A DNA stretch of 64,000 nt from an uncultured Lachnospiraceae bacterium (GCA_902780405.1 CACZFI010000007.1:39078-103077), one strand, 5' to 3'; numbered from the stretch's first letter, positions 25,478 to 35,348 are shown. The notes: generated by a model not told the origin, from the sequence alone. Translations and numbers: made by a program.

Positions 25478-27196
25478 ATGAGAAAGCTGATCAACACATT
25501 GAAATACAGCTCGCCGAAGGCAAAGCTGATCCTGATCCTCACCATCCTGGCAGGGCTTGCGGGAGCTTCGCTTGTGGTGGCTTCGATTCTTACACACATG
25601 ACGGTTCTGTTCTTCGGAGCCGTTATGTGTGGTTTTGGCGCCTTGGCGCTGGCACAGACCTTTGTGATCCACACGAGTGATCCTGCGGGTAAGGTGGTTC
25701 CGCCCGGTATGGGTGCCATCGAACCGAATCTGGTCATGCCGGAGCGCCTTGAAGCCGAAAACCCGGAGGATCTTTCGGATATCAATCCTGATGAGATCCC
25801 TTCCGAGAACATGGAAGATGTGTTGAACCGACTGATTGCCGCAACGGACACTGGTCATCATGAAGATACAGAAGAACCGGCAACGGCGCAGAGCAGCGAG
25901 CCAAGAACAGCAAGAGACTTCTCAAGAAGAAAGACCGAACTTCCGGAGATATCGAGAGCGCATGCGGAAGAGACGATCGAGCATGAGCTGATCGATGTCA
26001 CCGAAGAAGAAAAAACCGGAAAGAAAAAAGAAAAGAAGGAAAAGAAGGACAAAAAGAGATTCTCCATCGGCTCCTTCTTCAAGAATGCATTTTCAAAGAT
26101 CCTTGTTGTTGAACAGGATGATGAGGATCTTCAGGAGTCCGCAAAAGACAAGAAGAAAAAGCACAAAAAGCTCGGACGTCTTCGATTGAACTTCGGCAAG
26201 CACAGGAAAAAACGTGAAATCGAAAAGGAAGAAGTCAAAGAAGAACCCAAGCAGGGTGATATCAATATCGAGAACTGGTTCCGCCAGATGGAGGGAGCGC
26301 CCTCGGTTGAGGAAGAGTATCGAAACATCCATGTAAAGGATACGGGTGTGCCTCTTGAAGAACTTGAGGCGGCAGAACACGCCGAGATGGCAGAGAAGCT
26401 CGGACAAGATGCGGAAGCGCATACCGCTTCCGACGATGAGGAGGAAGCTCCGGGTAATCTCGTTGTGGTACGTCAGGCGACGGAGGATGACTTCAAGCGT
26501 TACGACAGAAAGACCATCAAGAAGACCATGCATCGGTACAAGGTGAAGCGCGACCATCGACTGGTGATGATCGATCGCTGCGAGAAACTGGCCATCAAGC
26601 AGACACCTGCTTATGTCTGGGTGAAGGATAAGGATTTCAACATCTTACTCATCGAGCAGGAGCCGCGTCATATCGTGCTTCCGGTTTATCGTATGAAGGA
26701 GATGACCTACTTAAAGAAGCAGATTGTCAACGAGGACGTAGATTACGGCCCATTCAAGGGCAAGTCCATGCTTGCGGAGCTGTTCCGTCCGTATCTGCCG
26801 GATTATTCGCACAGTACGGTGGTGGATGACCTGTCCTCTTACAAGAACCTTTACGGCTTCGGTCCGGATATCTACGTAACAAATCGTTCGGCAAAACAGA
26901 TTTTTGATCTGCTTGCGCTGCCGTTTCGTGTGGACGATAAGGTGACACTTTCCGCGAAGGTGAACAATTACTTCAAGGACACCTACAAGGCGAACATTCT
27001 TCTTCGAGATAATGTCATTGACGCCAACGGATATGCGGATCGCATCGCGTCCATCCTTGACGGCATGGCGCATTCTACCATCAGCTATAACGAGTTCAAA
27101 GAGACACTCAATCTGATGGTCAAAAACAAACTCATCACACAGGAATTTGCACAGTACTATATGACGGTACGTGACAAGGCGGATACGCGAAGATAA
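25478..27196 (+). CDS. Lys/Glu-rich membrane protein of unknown function
   Basis: A 572-residue protein with two N-terminal helices (about 17-37 and 42-60), then a long low-complexity charged region. That region is basic and rich in Lys near 175-255 (KKEKKEKKDKKRF) and acidic elsewhere. A folded C-terminal domain follows (about 340-572, with HRLVMIDRCEKLAIKQTPAY and NEDVDYGPFKGKSM). I do not recognise the C-terminal domain. No clear ribosome binding site precedes the ATG, so it is probably coupled to tyrS. The highly charged linker suggests contact with nucleic acid or protein scaffolds, which is inference only. Confidence 0.7.
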   Translation: MRKLINTLKYSSPKAKLILILTILAGLAGASLVVASILTHMTVLFFGAVMCGFGALALAQTFVIHTSDPAGKVVPPGMGAIEPNLVMPERLEAENPEDLSDINPDEIPSENMEDVLNRLIAATDTGHHEDTEEPATAQSSEPRTARDFSRRKTELPEISRAHAEETIEHELIDVTEEEKTGKKKEKKEKKDKKRFSIGSFFKNAFSKILVVEQDDEDLQESAKDKKKKHKKLGRLRLNFGKHRKKREIEKEEVKEEPKQGDINIENWFRQMEGAPSVEEEYRNIHVKDTGVPLEELEAAEHAEMAEKLGQDAEAHTASDDEEEAPGNLVVVRQATEDDFKRYDRKTIKKTMHRYKVKRDHRLVMIDRCEKLAIKQTPAYVWVKDKDFNILLIEQEPRHIVLPVYRMKEMTYLKKQIVNEDVDYGPFKGKSMLAELFRPYLPDYSHSTVVDDLSSYKNLYGFGPDIYVTNRSAKQIFDLLALPFRVDDKVTLSAKVNNYFKDTYKANILLRDNVIDANGYADRIASILDGMAHSTISYNEFKETLNLMVKNKLITQEFAQYYMTVRDKADTRR

Positions 27197-27268
27197 CCGT
27201 AAAGCATACGAGCGTGTCCGTGGCAGGACCGTTCGGGTATGTTGCATACATACAGCGAGAGAAGAAAC

Positions 27269-29317
27269 ATGAAAAACTTGTACATTGCAGAGAAGCCCAG
27301 TGTTGCGCGTCAGTTTGCGGAGGCGCTTGGCGTAAAGAACGCAGGAAACACAAGCACAAAAGAGGGCTTTATCGAGACGGCGGACTCTGTATTTACATGG
27401 TGTTACGGACATCTGGTCACCATGAGCTATCCCGATGCATATGATCCAAATTTAAAAAAGTGGACGATGGATACCATTCCCTTCGTACCGGATGATTTCC
27501 TGTACGAGGTGATTCCCTCGGCGGCCAATCAGTTTCGAGTGGTAGAACGACTCTTAAACCGCGAGGATATCGGTTGCATCTATGTGTGCACCGACTCCGG
27601 ACGTGAGGGTGAGTACATTTACCGCCTGGTGGACGCTATGGCGAAGGTGCCGAAAGACAAACCCAAGAAGCGTGTCTGGATCGATTCCCAGACGGAGGAG
27701 GAGATCAAACGCGGTATCGCCGAGGCGAAGGACATCTCCGCGTATGACCATCTTTCCGATGCGGCCTATCTGCGGGCGCAGGAAGACTATCTGATGGGCA
27801 TCAATTTTTCCCGTGCACTCTCATTGAAATTCAGCTATCCGGTGAAACAGTATCTCGGCCTCGACAAATGCGTGATCGCTGTGGGTCGTGTGATGACCTG
27901 TGTCCTCGGTATGATCGTGAAACGTGAACGGGAGATTCGGGAATTTGTCCCGACACCATTTTATCGTGTGATCGCTGGACTTTCCGGATTTGAAGCGGAG
28001 TGGAAGACTTCCGAAACGTCCGCCTACCTGAATTCGCCGCTTTTGTACAAGGAGAACGGATTCAAAAAGCGTGAGGATGCGGAAGGGCTCATCGCGGAGC
28101 TTGCGACAGAGACACCGACGCCCCTTACCGTATCCAAGGTGGAGAAGAAGACGGAAAAGAAGGCTCCGCCGATGTTGTACAATCTGGCCGAGCTGCAGAA
28201 TGACTGCTCCAAGATCTTGAAGATCAGCCCTTCCGATACGCTTGCCATCGCGCAGGAACTCTACGAGAAGAAACTGACCACCTATCCGAGAACCGATGCC
28301 AGAGTGCTTTCAACTGCTGTGGCGAAGGTGATCGACAAGAATTTAAGCGGCTTAAAACACTATCAGCCGGTAGCTGCCTATGCAGATCATATCGTCTCCC
28401 ATGGCGGATACAAGGGACTTGCGTCGTCCAAGTATGTGAACGACAAGGCAATCACGGATCACTATGCCATTATCCCGACGGGACAGGGCTTTGGCGCATT
28501 GAACGGTCTTTCGGCCAATGCGGCGAAAGTGTATGACATGATCGCAAAGCGTTTTGTCTCCATCTTTTATCCTGCTGCCGAGTATGAGAAGGTAAGCCTT
28601 ACGCTCACAAAAGAGATTCAGACCACACGTGGTGAGAAGGATACCGGAACCGAGACATTTCAAGCGAACTTTAAGCGCCTGAAGAAACCGGGATATCTCA
28701 CGATCGTCGGAATTCCTCAGCCAAAGAAGGACGAAGACGGTGAGGCACTTTCCGAGGAACGACTTGCCGAACTCGCATCACTTAAGAAGGGGAGCACTTT
28801 GCTTGCGGAGAATTTTTCCGTTAAGGAGGGTGAAACGACACCGCCGAAGCGCTACAGTTCCGGTACGCTGATCCTGGCAATGGAAAATGCGGGACAGCTG
28901 ATCGAGGATGAGGAACTCCGTGCACAGATCAAGGGAAGCGGTATCGGCACCAGTGCGACGCGCGACAGTATCATCACGAAACTGGTGAACAATACGTATA
29001 TTGCCCTAAATAAAAAGACGCAGATCGTCACGCCGACCTTCCTGGGAGAGATCATCTACGATGTATGCCTGCATTCCATCAACAGTCTGCTCCGCGCGGA
29101 GATGACAGCAAGCTGGGAGAAAGGACTGTCCGGTGTTGCGGACGGAAGCATCGACAAGGAAGAGTATAAAGAAAAGATGAATCGATTCGTGGCTGCGAAC
29201 ACGAATCTGGTAAAACAGATCAGAAACCAGAATCAGATCACGGCAATCTTTGACCGTACCAGACCGTACTATGAGAAAGCGGGAACCAAGAAGAAGACAG
29301 CAGGAAAGAAGGGTTAA
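27269..29317 (+). CDS. topB: DNA topoisomerase III (type IA)
   Basis: The ATG at 27269 is chosen because the product then opens MKNLYIAEKPSVARQFAEAL, the Toprim start of type IA enzymes; the frame is open from 27239. Toprim acidic motifs appear as CTDSGREGEYIYR. The catalytic Tyr lies in the box LYEKKLTTYPRTDARVL. It relaxes and decatenates DNA by passing single strands. The length (682 residues) fits TopB without the zinc fingers of TopA. The hexapeptide-repeat gene begins 3 bases after the stop. Confidence 0.93.
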   Translation: MKNLYIAEKPSVARQFAEALGVKNAGNTSTKEGFIETADSVFTWCYGHLVTMSYPDAYDPNLKKWTMDTIPFVPDDFLYEVIPSAANQFRVVERLLNREDIGCIYVCTDSGREGEYIYRLVDAMAKVPKDKPKKRVWIDSQTEEEIKRGIAEAKDISAYDHLSDAAYLRAQEDYLMGINFSRALSLKFSYPVKQYLGLDKCVIAVGRVMTCVLGMIVKREREIREFVPTPFYRVIAGLSGFEAEWKTSETSAYLNSPLLYKENGFKKREDAEGLIAELATETPTPLTVSKVEKKTEKKAPPMLYNLAELQNDCSKILKISPSDTLAIAQELYEKKLTTYPRTDARVLSTAVAKVIDKNLSGLKHYQPVAAYADHIVSHGGYKGLASSKYVNDKAITDHYAIIPTGQGFGALNGLSANAAKVYDMIAKRFVSIFYPAAEYEKVSLTLTKEIQTTRGEKDTGTETFQANFKRLKKPGYLTIVGIPQPKKDEDGEALSEERLAELASLKKGSTLLAENFSVKEGETTPPKRYSSGTLILAMENAGQLIEDEELRAQIKGSGIGTSATRDSIITKLVNNTYIALNKKTQIVTPTFLGEIIYDVCLHSINSLLRAEMTASWEKGLSGVADGSIDKEEYKEKMNRFVAANTNLVKQIRNQNQITAIFDRTRPYYEKAGTKKKTAGKKG

Positions 29318-29320
29318 ACT

Positions 29321-30022
29321 ATGGAAGAAGTAAAAGCGGATGTAGTAAAAGAAATCACGGTTGCGGAGCTTTATCGCGACCTTTCCCACACGATGGCAGG
29401 CGAACTGCTTCAGTCGTGCACCTATCCCTGGGAGGCACTGCCGAAGATTTCCTCGCTGATCGAAGAACTGGCGCTTACGCTTGATGCGGATTATATGCAG
29501 GTGAGTGAGAAGGTCTGGATCCACAAAACAGCGAAGGTCTTTCAGTCGGCCTACATCGCAGGACCGTGTATTATCGGACCGGAGACCGAGGTAAGACAGT
29601 GCGCCTTTATCAGAGGCAACGCTTTGGTTGGCGCAAACTGCGTGATCGGAAACTCCACGGAGCTTAAGAATGTCATCATCTTTGACAATGTGCAGGTGCC
29701 GCATTACAACTACGTAGGTGATTCCATCCTCGGTTACAAATCCCATATGGGTGCGGGATCCATCACATCCAATGTTAAGAGCGATAAGACGCTCGTGCAC
29801 GTGAAATCGGCTGTGCCCATGCACGCCTTTGATATTCCCACGGGCTTAAAGAAGTTCGGCGCGATGCTCGGCGATCATGTGGAAGTCGGCTGTAACTCCG
29901 TATTAAACCCAGGAACCGTGATCGGACACGACACCAACATCTATCCGCTTTCCCCGGTGAGAGGCTACGTCCCCGCGGAAAGCATCTATAAAACCGGCGG
30001 CGTCATCACCGCAAAAGAGTAA
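29321..30022 (+). CDS. Left-handed beta-helix (hexapeptide repeat) transferase-like protein
   Basis: A 233-residue protein whose residues ~60-220 form hexapeptide repeats: VSEKVWIHKTAKVFQSAYIA, IRGNALVGANCVIGNSTELK, GAGSITSNVK and GDHVEVGCNSVLNPGTVIG. The layout resembles the C-terminal domain of GlmU-like nucleotidyl/acetyltransferases, but there is no pyrophosphorylase domain. An acyl- or acetyl-transfer role is likely and the acceptor unknown. It directly follows topB. The gap after it contains the structured element at 30078-30212. Confidence 0.8.
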   Translation: MEEVKADVVKEITVAELYRDLSHTMAGELLQSCTYPWEALPKISSLIEELALTLDADYMQVSEKVWIHKTAKVFQSAYIAGPCIIGPETEVRQCAFIRGNALVGANCVIGNSTELKNVIIFDNVQVPHYNYVGDSILGYKSHMGAGSITSNVKSDKTLVHVKSAVPMHAFDIPTGLKKFGAMLGDHVEVGCNSVLNPGTVIGHDTNIYPLSPVRGYVPAESIYKTGGVITAKE

Positions 30023-30077
30023 GAAGGCAATCCGTACAAGCTGTGAGGAAAACAGAAGTCCATAAGAGATGAATTCC

Positions 30078-30212
30078 CAAACAACGTATATGCGTTGTTG
30101 AATAAAACAGGAACCCGTTCTTACATCGGTAAGCGCGAGGGATGATCTATAGCGCACAAAATGGTTTGTGCGCGGTGATCGTCCCGGGAGCGTCGATGTA
30201 AGGACGGGTTCC
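30078..30212. repeat. Nested hairpin element in a convergent intergenic gap
   Basis: A small hairpin (CAACAACG 30079-30086 / CGTTGTTG 30093-30100) is followed by a long one. P1 pairs 30110-30128 with 30194-30212 over 19 bp with one wobble. P2 pairs 30139-30147 with 30177-30185 over 9 bp with one wobble. P3 pairs 30152-30160 with 30165-30173 over 9 bp, perfect, with an ATGG loop. Only the minus strand has a T-rich tail (GTTTTATT), so it might end the phosphoribosyltransferase gene. Otherwise its nature is unknown. Confidence 0.65.
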
Positions 30213-30235
30213 GTCACTTAATCATTGCACATGAA

Positions 30236-30883
30236 CTAGAGTTTTGAAATACCGTGACTGTTGACAATGGCATCCAGTGGCTGCTTTGCCTGACACATCG
30301 GACATCCGCCCGCGGGATAGGTTGCGTATCCGGGGATATCGTCCGTGGAGAAGATGGCATTGATCTTCATATCGTGTACTTCCTTCGCAGCAGAGAAGAT
30401 TGCGGAGATTCCGGCGATATGTCCGCCGTAGTACTCGATACAGTCAAGTGCAGTGTTGATGGTCTTACCGGTGGTTGCGGTGGCAAGAAGTACCAGACAG
30501 TTTTTGTTCTGGATCATCGGAACAAAGTTCTCTCTGAAGAACAGCTGGCCGACCGTGGTCTGCTCCGGTGTGATAATGTAGATGACATTGTTGGAATTGA
30601 CGGAGTGGATACCCGCTTCTGCAAGTCCGTCCGCCATATAAGCGCCGATGACCTCCGTACCGTCGAGACAGATAATGGCGTCCACGATGGTGGAGTGGCT
30701 ATACTCCTGTACCAGTGCATTTGCAACGGCTTTCGCCTCTCTGCGCTTACACTTTAAGTGCGTCATGTCAATGTAGCAGTTGATGTGAGAGGAGGATGTG
30801 GCGTAGTGTCCCTTCGTCCCCTTTAAACTGATCATTTTGTCAAATTTGGATTGGATGATAAAGCTGTTTGAAATCTCTGACAT
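30236..30883 (-). CDS. Phosphoribosyltransferase (PyrE-like fold)
   Basis: A 215-residue type I phosphoribosyltransferase-like protein. It shows AIICLDGTEVIGAYMADGL, CLVLLATATTGKTINTALD (the PRPP-binding segment) and a C-terminal CPMC cysteine pair. It is annotated here by fold only; the usual orotate-PRT loop is not obvious. A pyrE-type role is possible, since pyrF, pyrK and pyrD lie elsewhere in the window without pyrE. ATG 30883 is preferred over TTG 30886 because a GGGGGG site lies 9 bases ahead. Confidence 0.8.
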   Translation of the reverse strand: MSEISNSFIIQSKFDKMISLKGTKGHYATSSSHINCYIDMTHLKCKRREAKAVANALVQEYSHSTIVDAIICLDGTEVIGAYMADGLAEAGIHSVNSNNVIYIITPEQTTVGQLFFRENFVPMIQNKNCLVLLATATTGKTINTALDCIEYYGGHIAGISAIFSAAKEVHDMKINAIFSTDDIPGYATYPAGGCPMCQAKQPLDAIVNSHGISKL

Positions 30884-30915
30884 CAATCAATTCCCCCCTT
30901 TGATTTGATGTGTCT

Positions 30916-30944
30916 ATTATACTATTTTTCATATGAATTCACAA
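30916..30944 (-). promoter_or_regulatory. Promoter of the phosphoribosyltransferase gene
   Basis: On the minus strand TTGTGA (30939-30944), 17 bases, then TATAAT (30916-30921). The -35 overlaps the stop codon of the upstream acyltransferase gene. Confidence 0.8.
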
Positions 30945-32015
30945 GTTTAACATACGTTTGATGATGCGTTTGTCGAGCGGCGTAAGCAGCGCAGCCGTTG
31001 CAAAACTCAAGGCAAAGACAATTGCGAACATGGGAAGATCCGGAAGTGCGAGCCCGAAACCGAAACACATCAGGTAGACACCGTGGATCAGATAGAGCTC
31101 ATAACTGATCTTACCGATGAAGCGAAGCACCGGATTTCCGATGCGTACTTTAAGGACTATGCCCAGGAGTATCATTACAAATGCAATGCACATGATACTG
31201 TCGAGATAGAAGGGCTGCCAGATGCGAAGGTGCTCATGCAGGAGTATGCCGAACACGAGGATGCTAATCAGCTCAATCGCGATCAGGAACCGTTTGAAAA
31301 ACGCCATCACCCTGTGTTTAAAGAGGCCGAACCAGAGCCCGACGGGGAAGAGAATGGTGGTGTTGTACCACCAGGCACCTTTGAACCAGTACCCGCTCAC
31401 CCTTGTGGTATCGTCTCCGAGGGAGAGGCTCATAAAGATGATGCAGACAGTGATCACGGTTAGGATCGATACCATAACCACGCGGTTTTTGGTTAGTTTC
31501 TCCGCTACGAAGAATGCGAGGTAGAGGAAGGTGATCTCCACCACGAACCATGCGTTTTTGTTCATGAGTGTAAACCCGGTTACGGAAGTGATAAACTCAC
31601 CGACAGTTTGGATCCGATCGGTGAACAGCATACAGTAGGGAATGTAGAACACATTTGCCACGAAGAAAGGTACGAGGACAGAGACGAGGCGGTGTGCGAG
31701 AAAGGTTTTCATGTAGTCCTTCTTTTCGGAGAGGCTTACCATCAGACCGAAGCCTGAGAAGAAGAAAAAGATCGACGTAAAGAGAAGACCGATGGAGTTA
31801 AAGATGGTGATCGGCCCTTTGTAATTCCAACCGTAGCCCGTGATACATTGCGTCATGTGGTGGTGCATAATGAAAACCGCAGCTATGCCGAAGAGTGATC
31901 TGGAAGTATCGTAGTCCCAACCGTCTTCGATGTAGGTGCCGAGCGGCGCGATTTTCGCTTTGTAAAAGAGCACGATGAAGGTTGCAATTGGAAAGATCAG
32001 TAAAAGATAATCCAT
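30939..32015 (-). CDS. Acyltransferase-3 family membrane protein
   Basis: A 358-residue integral membrane protein with about ten helices. The opening DYDTSRSLFGIAAVFIMHHH carries the R...H pattern of acyltransferase 3 (OafA/NolL-like), which acetylates sugars or polysaccharides at the membrane. SLGDDTTRVSGYWFKGAWWYN lies in an extracytoplasmic loop. The C-terminus ends KRIIKRMLNL. A promoter-like TTGCCA-17-TACATT is found at 32022-32050 on the minus strand. The acceptor is unknown. Confidence 0.82.
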   Translation of the reverse strand: MDYLLLIFPIATFIVLFYKAKIAPLGTYIEDGWDYDTSRSLFGIAAVFIMHHHMTQCITGYGWNYKGPITIFNSIGLLFTSIFFFFSGFGLMVSLSEKKDYMKTFLAHRLVSVLVPFFVANVFYIPYCMLFTDRIQTVGEFITSVTGFTLMNKNAWFVVEITFLYLAFFVAEKLTKNRVVMVSILTVITVCIIFMSLSLGDDTTRVSGYWFKGAWWYNTTILFPVGLWFGLFKHRVMAFFKRFLIAIELISILVFGILLHEHLRIWQPFYLDSIMCIAFVMILLGIVLKVRIGNPVLRFIGKISYELYLIHGVYLMCFGFGLALPDLPMFAIVFALSFATAALLTPLDKRIIKRMLNL

Positions 32016-32021
32016 AGTTTA

Positions 32022-32050
32022 AATGTAGCAAATTGCATGGCTTTTGGCAA
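32022..32050 (-). promoter_or_regulatory. Possible promoter of the acyltransferase-3 gene
   Basis: On the minus strand TTGCCA (32045-32050), 17 bases, then TACATT (32022-32027). Both boxes are moderate matches. Confidence 0.45.
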
Positions 32051-32093
32051 GTATTTCAACCGCGGATTTATGGAAGGAAGACGTAAAATGTGC

Positions 32094-32099
32094 TATGAT
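32094..32099 (+). promoter_or_regulatory. Extended -10 promoter of the addBA operon
   Basis: TATGAT preceded by TGC gives an extended -10. The -35 (TGGAAG at 32071-32076) is weak. It lies about 30 bases before the addB start. Confidence 0.5.
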
Positions 32100-32128
32100 G
32101 AACGGAGTATGAATTTCGGAGGACGACT

Positions 32129-35100
32129 ATGGCATTACAGATTTTATATGGGGCGTCGGGCGCCGGAAAAAGCCATGCAGCCTACAGGTGGCTGCTTGAA
32201 GAGGCGGCTGCGCATCCGGATGTGAATTACATATTGCTGGTGCCGGAACAGTATTCCATGGCACTGCAGAAAAAACTTGTACTGATGTCACCGGATAAGG
32301 GCTATATGAACATCGATGTCATTGGGATGAACCGCCTTGCTTACCGCGTGTTTGACGAATTGCATGTGAAACAGGGCGAGGTTTTGATGGATTTCGGTAA
32401 GACCATGATGCTTCGTCTTGCGGCAAGCCGCGTGAAGGATGATCTTAAGATTTACGGGGATAATCTGAACAAGAACGGCATGATGGACGAATTAAAATCC
32501 CTGATGTCGGAGATGTATCAGTATGATTGTGACAGAGAAAGATTGCGGAAGGTGACGGAAGAACTTTCCGGGCAGGATGCATTTCGTCTGCTTACGGAGA
32601 AACTTTCGGATCTGCTTACCATCTATGACAAGTTTGATGAGATGATGAAGGACCGCTATATCGTTGCGGAACAAAATACGGAGCTTTTGGCGGCTAGAAT
32701 CCCTGACTCCGAAATGATCAAAAACAGTGTGATCGTCATGGACGGATTCACCGGCTTTACTCCGATCCAGTATAAGGTGGTACGTGCGCTGATTACGTGT
32801 GCGAAGGATGTGAAAGTCATCCTCACGTTGGACCGGGCTGCTTTTGCGGCGGAGAAGCTTCCGGAACATGCGCTTTTTGCCCTGTCAAACGAAACAAAAA
32901 ACAAACTCTTAAATTTGGCACGTGAGGAAGGCGTCACAGTGGAGGAGTCGCAGGCTTACGACACAAGACCTTTCCCGAGATGGAAGGAGAAAAGCGCACT
33001 TCCCCATCTTGAGGCGAATCTGTTTCGCTATCCCTACACAAAGTATCCGGATGCAACAGATGATATAGAGATTACGGTGTATGCGGATCCCTTTGCCGAG
33101 ATGGAAGGCGTCGCGGGAAAGATCGCATCCCTGGTGCGGCAGGGGACGTATCGCTTCCGCGACATTGCGGTAATCTGCGCGGATATAGAGGATAGAAGAA
33201 TCCTTGCCACGCAGATCTTTCCCGGTTACGGTATTCCTTTCTTTGCGGATGCCACGATTCCCCTAAAGAACAATGTATATGTGGATGCCATTACGCATTT
33301 GCTTCGGATCATGGAGGATGATTTCTCCTACGGATCAACATTTGCCTTTTTAAAGACCGGTATCCTGGAGGAGTTTTCCCAGGATGATATCGATCTTTTG
33401 GAAAACTACGTACTTGCGCTCAATATCCGCGGACACGGAAGATGGTCAAAACCCTGGGATGTCTCTGTCGAAGAAATTAGATCCGGTGTCGCTTCCGTAC
33501 TGCTTCGGGAATACCAGACGATGGGAGGAAAGAGAAAGCGTCCGGCTTCCGCTTATGTACGTGCGGTCTATGACTTTATGACCGGGCTTTCCTACGAAGA
33601 GCGGATGAAGGATGAGCACGGCCTGTTTGAAACTATTTGCGTGCTCCTGGATAAACTGGACGAGCTGATGGGCACGGAACTCCTCACCGTAGGTGAGTTT
33701 TCCGAGTTGCTCTCCGTGGGACTCTCGGATCTGGCGCACGGAATCATCCCGCCGACCATCGACTCGGTAACACTCGGAGATATGACGCGAAGCCGTCTGG
33801 ATGAGGTGAAGGTTCTCTTTATCGTGGGCGTAAATGACGGCGTGATCCCGAATTACGGAACAAGTCCGAAAATCATTACGGACCATGAAAAGGAACTGCT
33901 TGCCGACCGCGGGATTTCCCTTGCGCCTACGGATCGGATGAATGCGTACACGGAACAGTTCTACCTCTACCTGCATATGACCAAACCGAAGAACATGCTC
34001 GTGCTCTCCTATACGGAAAAGAGCGGAGCCGGCGAGCTCATGCGTCCCTCCTACGTGATCGACCGCATACGGCAGATCTTCCCGAAACTTGCCGTTACAC
34101 ATGGGGATAGCTTTGTTATGGCCGGAACCGATCCAGCTGTCAGAAGGCTCTCCGGAGATCTGCGCAGTCTAAAGGACGGAGAGGGTGACGCAAATGAGGC
34201 GGCGGCGCTGCTTGCGCTTCTTTCCGAATCCGGAGAAGAACTGCGCGTGAAGCTTCTTTCCGATGCCATTGATTATACGAATCTTCCGAAGAAGCTTTCC
34301 GGAGAGGTGCGGGAACTCATTTATGCAAATCTGCTTGGACGTACGGTTTCAAGGCTTGAACAGTATGCACAGTGCGCATACGCCTACTACTTAAAGCATA
34401 TCCTTGGACTTGATGAGCGCCGTGAGGGTGTGGTGAGCTTTACGGATATGGGAAACATCCTGCACAAGGGACTTGAGGAGCTTTTCGGCTTTGTGAAGGA
34501 AGAGCGGGAGAACGACTGGATGGCGCTTTCCGAGAAGGACCGGGAGGAACTCTCCGATCGTTTTATCGGACATGTCTTTGATGATTACTATGCGGCGGTA
34601 ACTTTGGAGCCGGGCATGCGGGATCGTCTGCGCGGAAATCTCCTTCGCATCGCACGCCGTACGACACGTATGCTCACGGAGATCAATCGAACGGACGGAT
34701 TCTCGCCGGAGTACCTGGAGTATAAATTTGACTATATTCTTTCAAACGAGGATCGGGATATCAAACTTTACGGCATTATTGACCGAGGAGACATCAAGGT
34801 ATCCGGAGACAAGCTTTTGCTGCGCGTGATCGACTACAAGTCCGGAAGCAAAGAATTTAAATTGTCGGAGCTGATGGAAGGCCTGGAACTGCAGCTTTCT
34901 GTCTACATGTCTGCGCTTCTTGCCGAGGCGGAAAAGTATCCGGAATTCGGTGTGACGGAGGTGATCCCTGAGGGTATGTACTACTACAGGATGAAGGATC
35001 CCTTTGTGACCGCGGAAGATGAAGCGTCTGCGGAAAAGGCGCGGGAGAAGGAGTTAAAGCTTTGGGGAACAAAGGCGGATGATCCCGTGTTCTTCAGAGA

Positions 35101-35347
35101 GATCCTTGATTTTGCGGATAAGAAGGCAGCAGAACTTATGAAGCAGATGGCGGACGGACGTATCGACAAGAGCCCCATCAAGAAGGACAGTAAGCACCCT
35201 TGCGAGTACTGCGCTTACAAGGATGTATGCAGGTTTGATCCGCTGACGGATGCGAACAGAATTCGCTACAAGAGATATACGGACAAGAAAGACGGGCAGG
35301 ATAAGATCCGTGCGGCGATCCATCGCGCGGTCGGAGGAGGTGAATAG
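32129..35347 (+). CDS. addB: Helicase-nuclease subunit AddB
   Basis: A 1072-residue subunit of the AddAB (RexBA) double-strand break repair enzyme. The N-terminal Walker A is GASGAGKS (8-15). The C-terminal nuclease domain holds the RecB-type DYK signature (VIDYKSGSKEF). Iron-sulfur cysteines are seen as YAQCAYAYY and the C-terminal CEYCAYKDVC group. It processes broken ends for RecA loading. A GGAGG site precedes the ATG, and addA follows 1 base after the stop. Confidence 0.95.
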   Translation: MALQILYGASGAGKSHAAYRWLLEEAAAHPDVNYILLVPEQYSMALQKKLVLMSPDKGYMNIDVIGMNRLAYRVFDELHVKQGEVLMDFGKTMMLRLAASRVKDDLKIYGDNLNKNGMMDELKSLMSEMYQYDCDRERLRKVTEELSGQDAFRLLTEKLSDLLTIYDKFDEMMKDRYIVAEQNTELLAARIPDSEMIKNSVIVMDGFTGFTPIQYKVVRALITCAKDVKVILTLDRAAFAAEKLPEHALFALSNETKNKLLNLAREEGVTVEESQAYDTRPFPRWKEKSALPHLEANLFRYPYTKYPDATDDIEITVYADPFAEMEGVAGKIASLVRQGTYRFRDIAVICADIEDRRILATQIFPGYGIPFFADATIPLKNNVYVDAITHLLRIMEDDFSYGSTFAFLKTGILEEFSQDDIDLLENYVLALNIRGHGRWSKPWDVSVEEIRSGVASVLLREYQTMGGKRKRPASAYVRAVYDFMTGLSYEERMKDEHGLFETICVLLDKLDELMGTELLTVGEFSELLSVGLSDLAHGIIPPTIDSVTLGDMTRSRLDEVKVLFIVGVNDGVIPNYGTSPKIITDHEKELLADRGISLAPTDRMNAYTEQFYLYLHMTKPKNMLVLSYTEKSGAGELMRPSYVIDRIRQIFPKLAVTHGDSFVMAGTDPAVRRLSGDLRSLKDGEGDANEAAALLALLSESGEELRVKLLSDAIDYTNLPKKLSGEVRELIYANLLGRTVSRLEQYAQCAYAYYLKHILGLDERREGVVSFTDMGNILHKGLEELFGFVKEERENDWMALSEKDREELSDRFIGHVFDDYYAAVTLEPGMRDRLRGNLLRIARRTTRMLTEINRTDGFSPEYLEYKFDYILSNEDRDIKLYGIIDRGDIKVSGDKLLLRVIDYKSGSKEFKLSELMEGLELQLSVYMSALLAEAEKYPEFGVTEVIPEGMYYYRMKDPFVTAEDEASAEKAREKELKLWGTKADDPVFFREILDFADKKAAELMKQMADGRIDKSPIKKDSKHPCEYCAYKDVCRFDPLTDANRIRYKRYTDKKDGQDKIRAAIHRAVGGGE

Positions 35348-35348
35348 G

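Noticed and set aside
30254..30757. A 167-residue plus-strand open frame
   Set aside because: It is the antisense of the phosphoribosyltransferase gene, whose product has a recognisable PRPP-binding segment.
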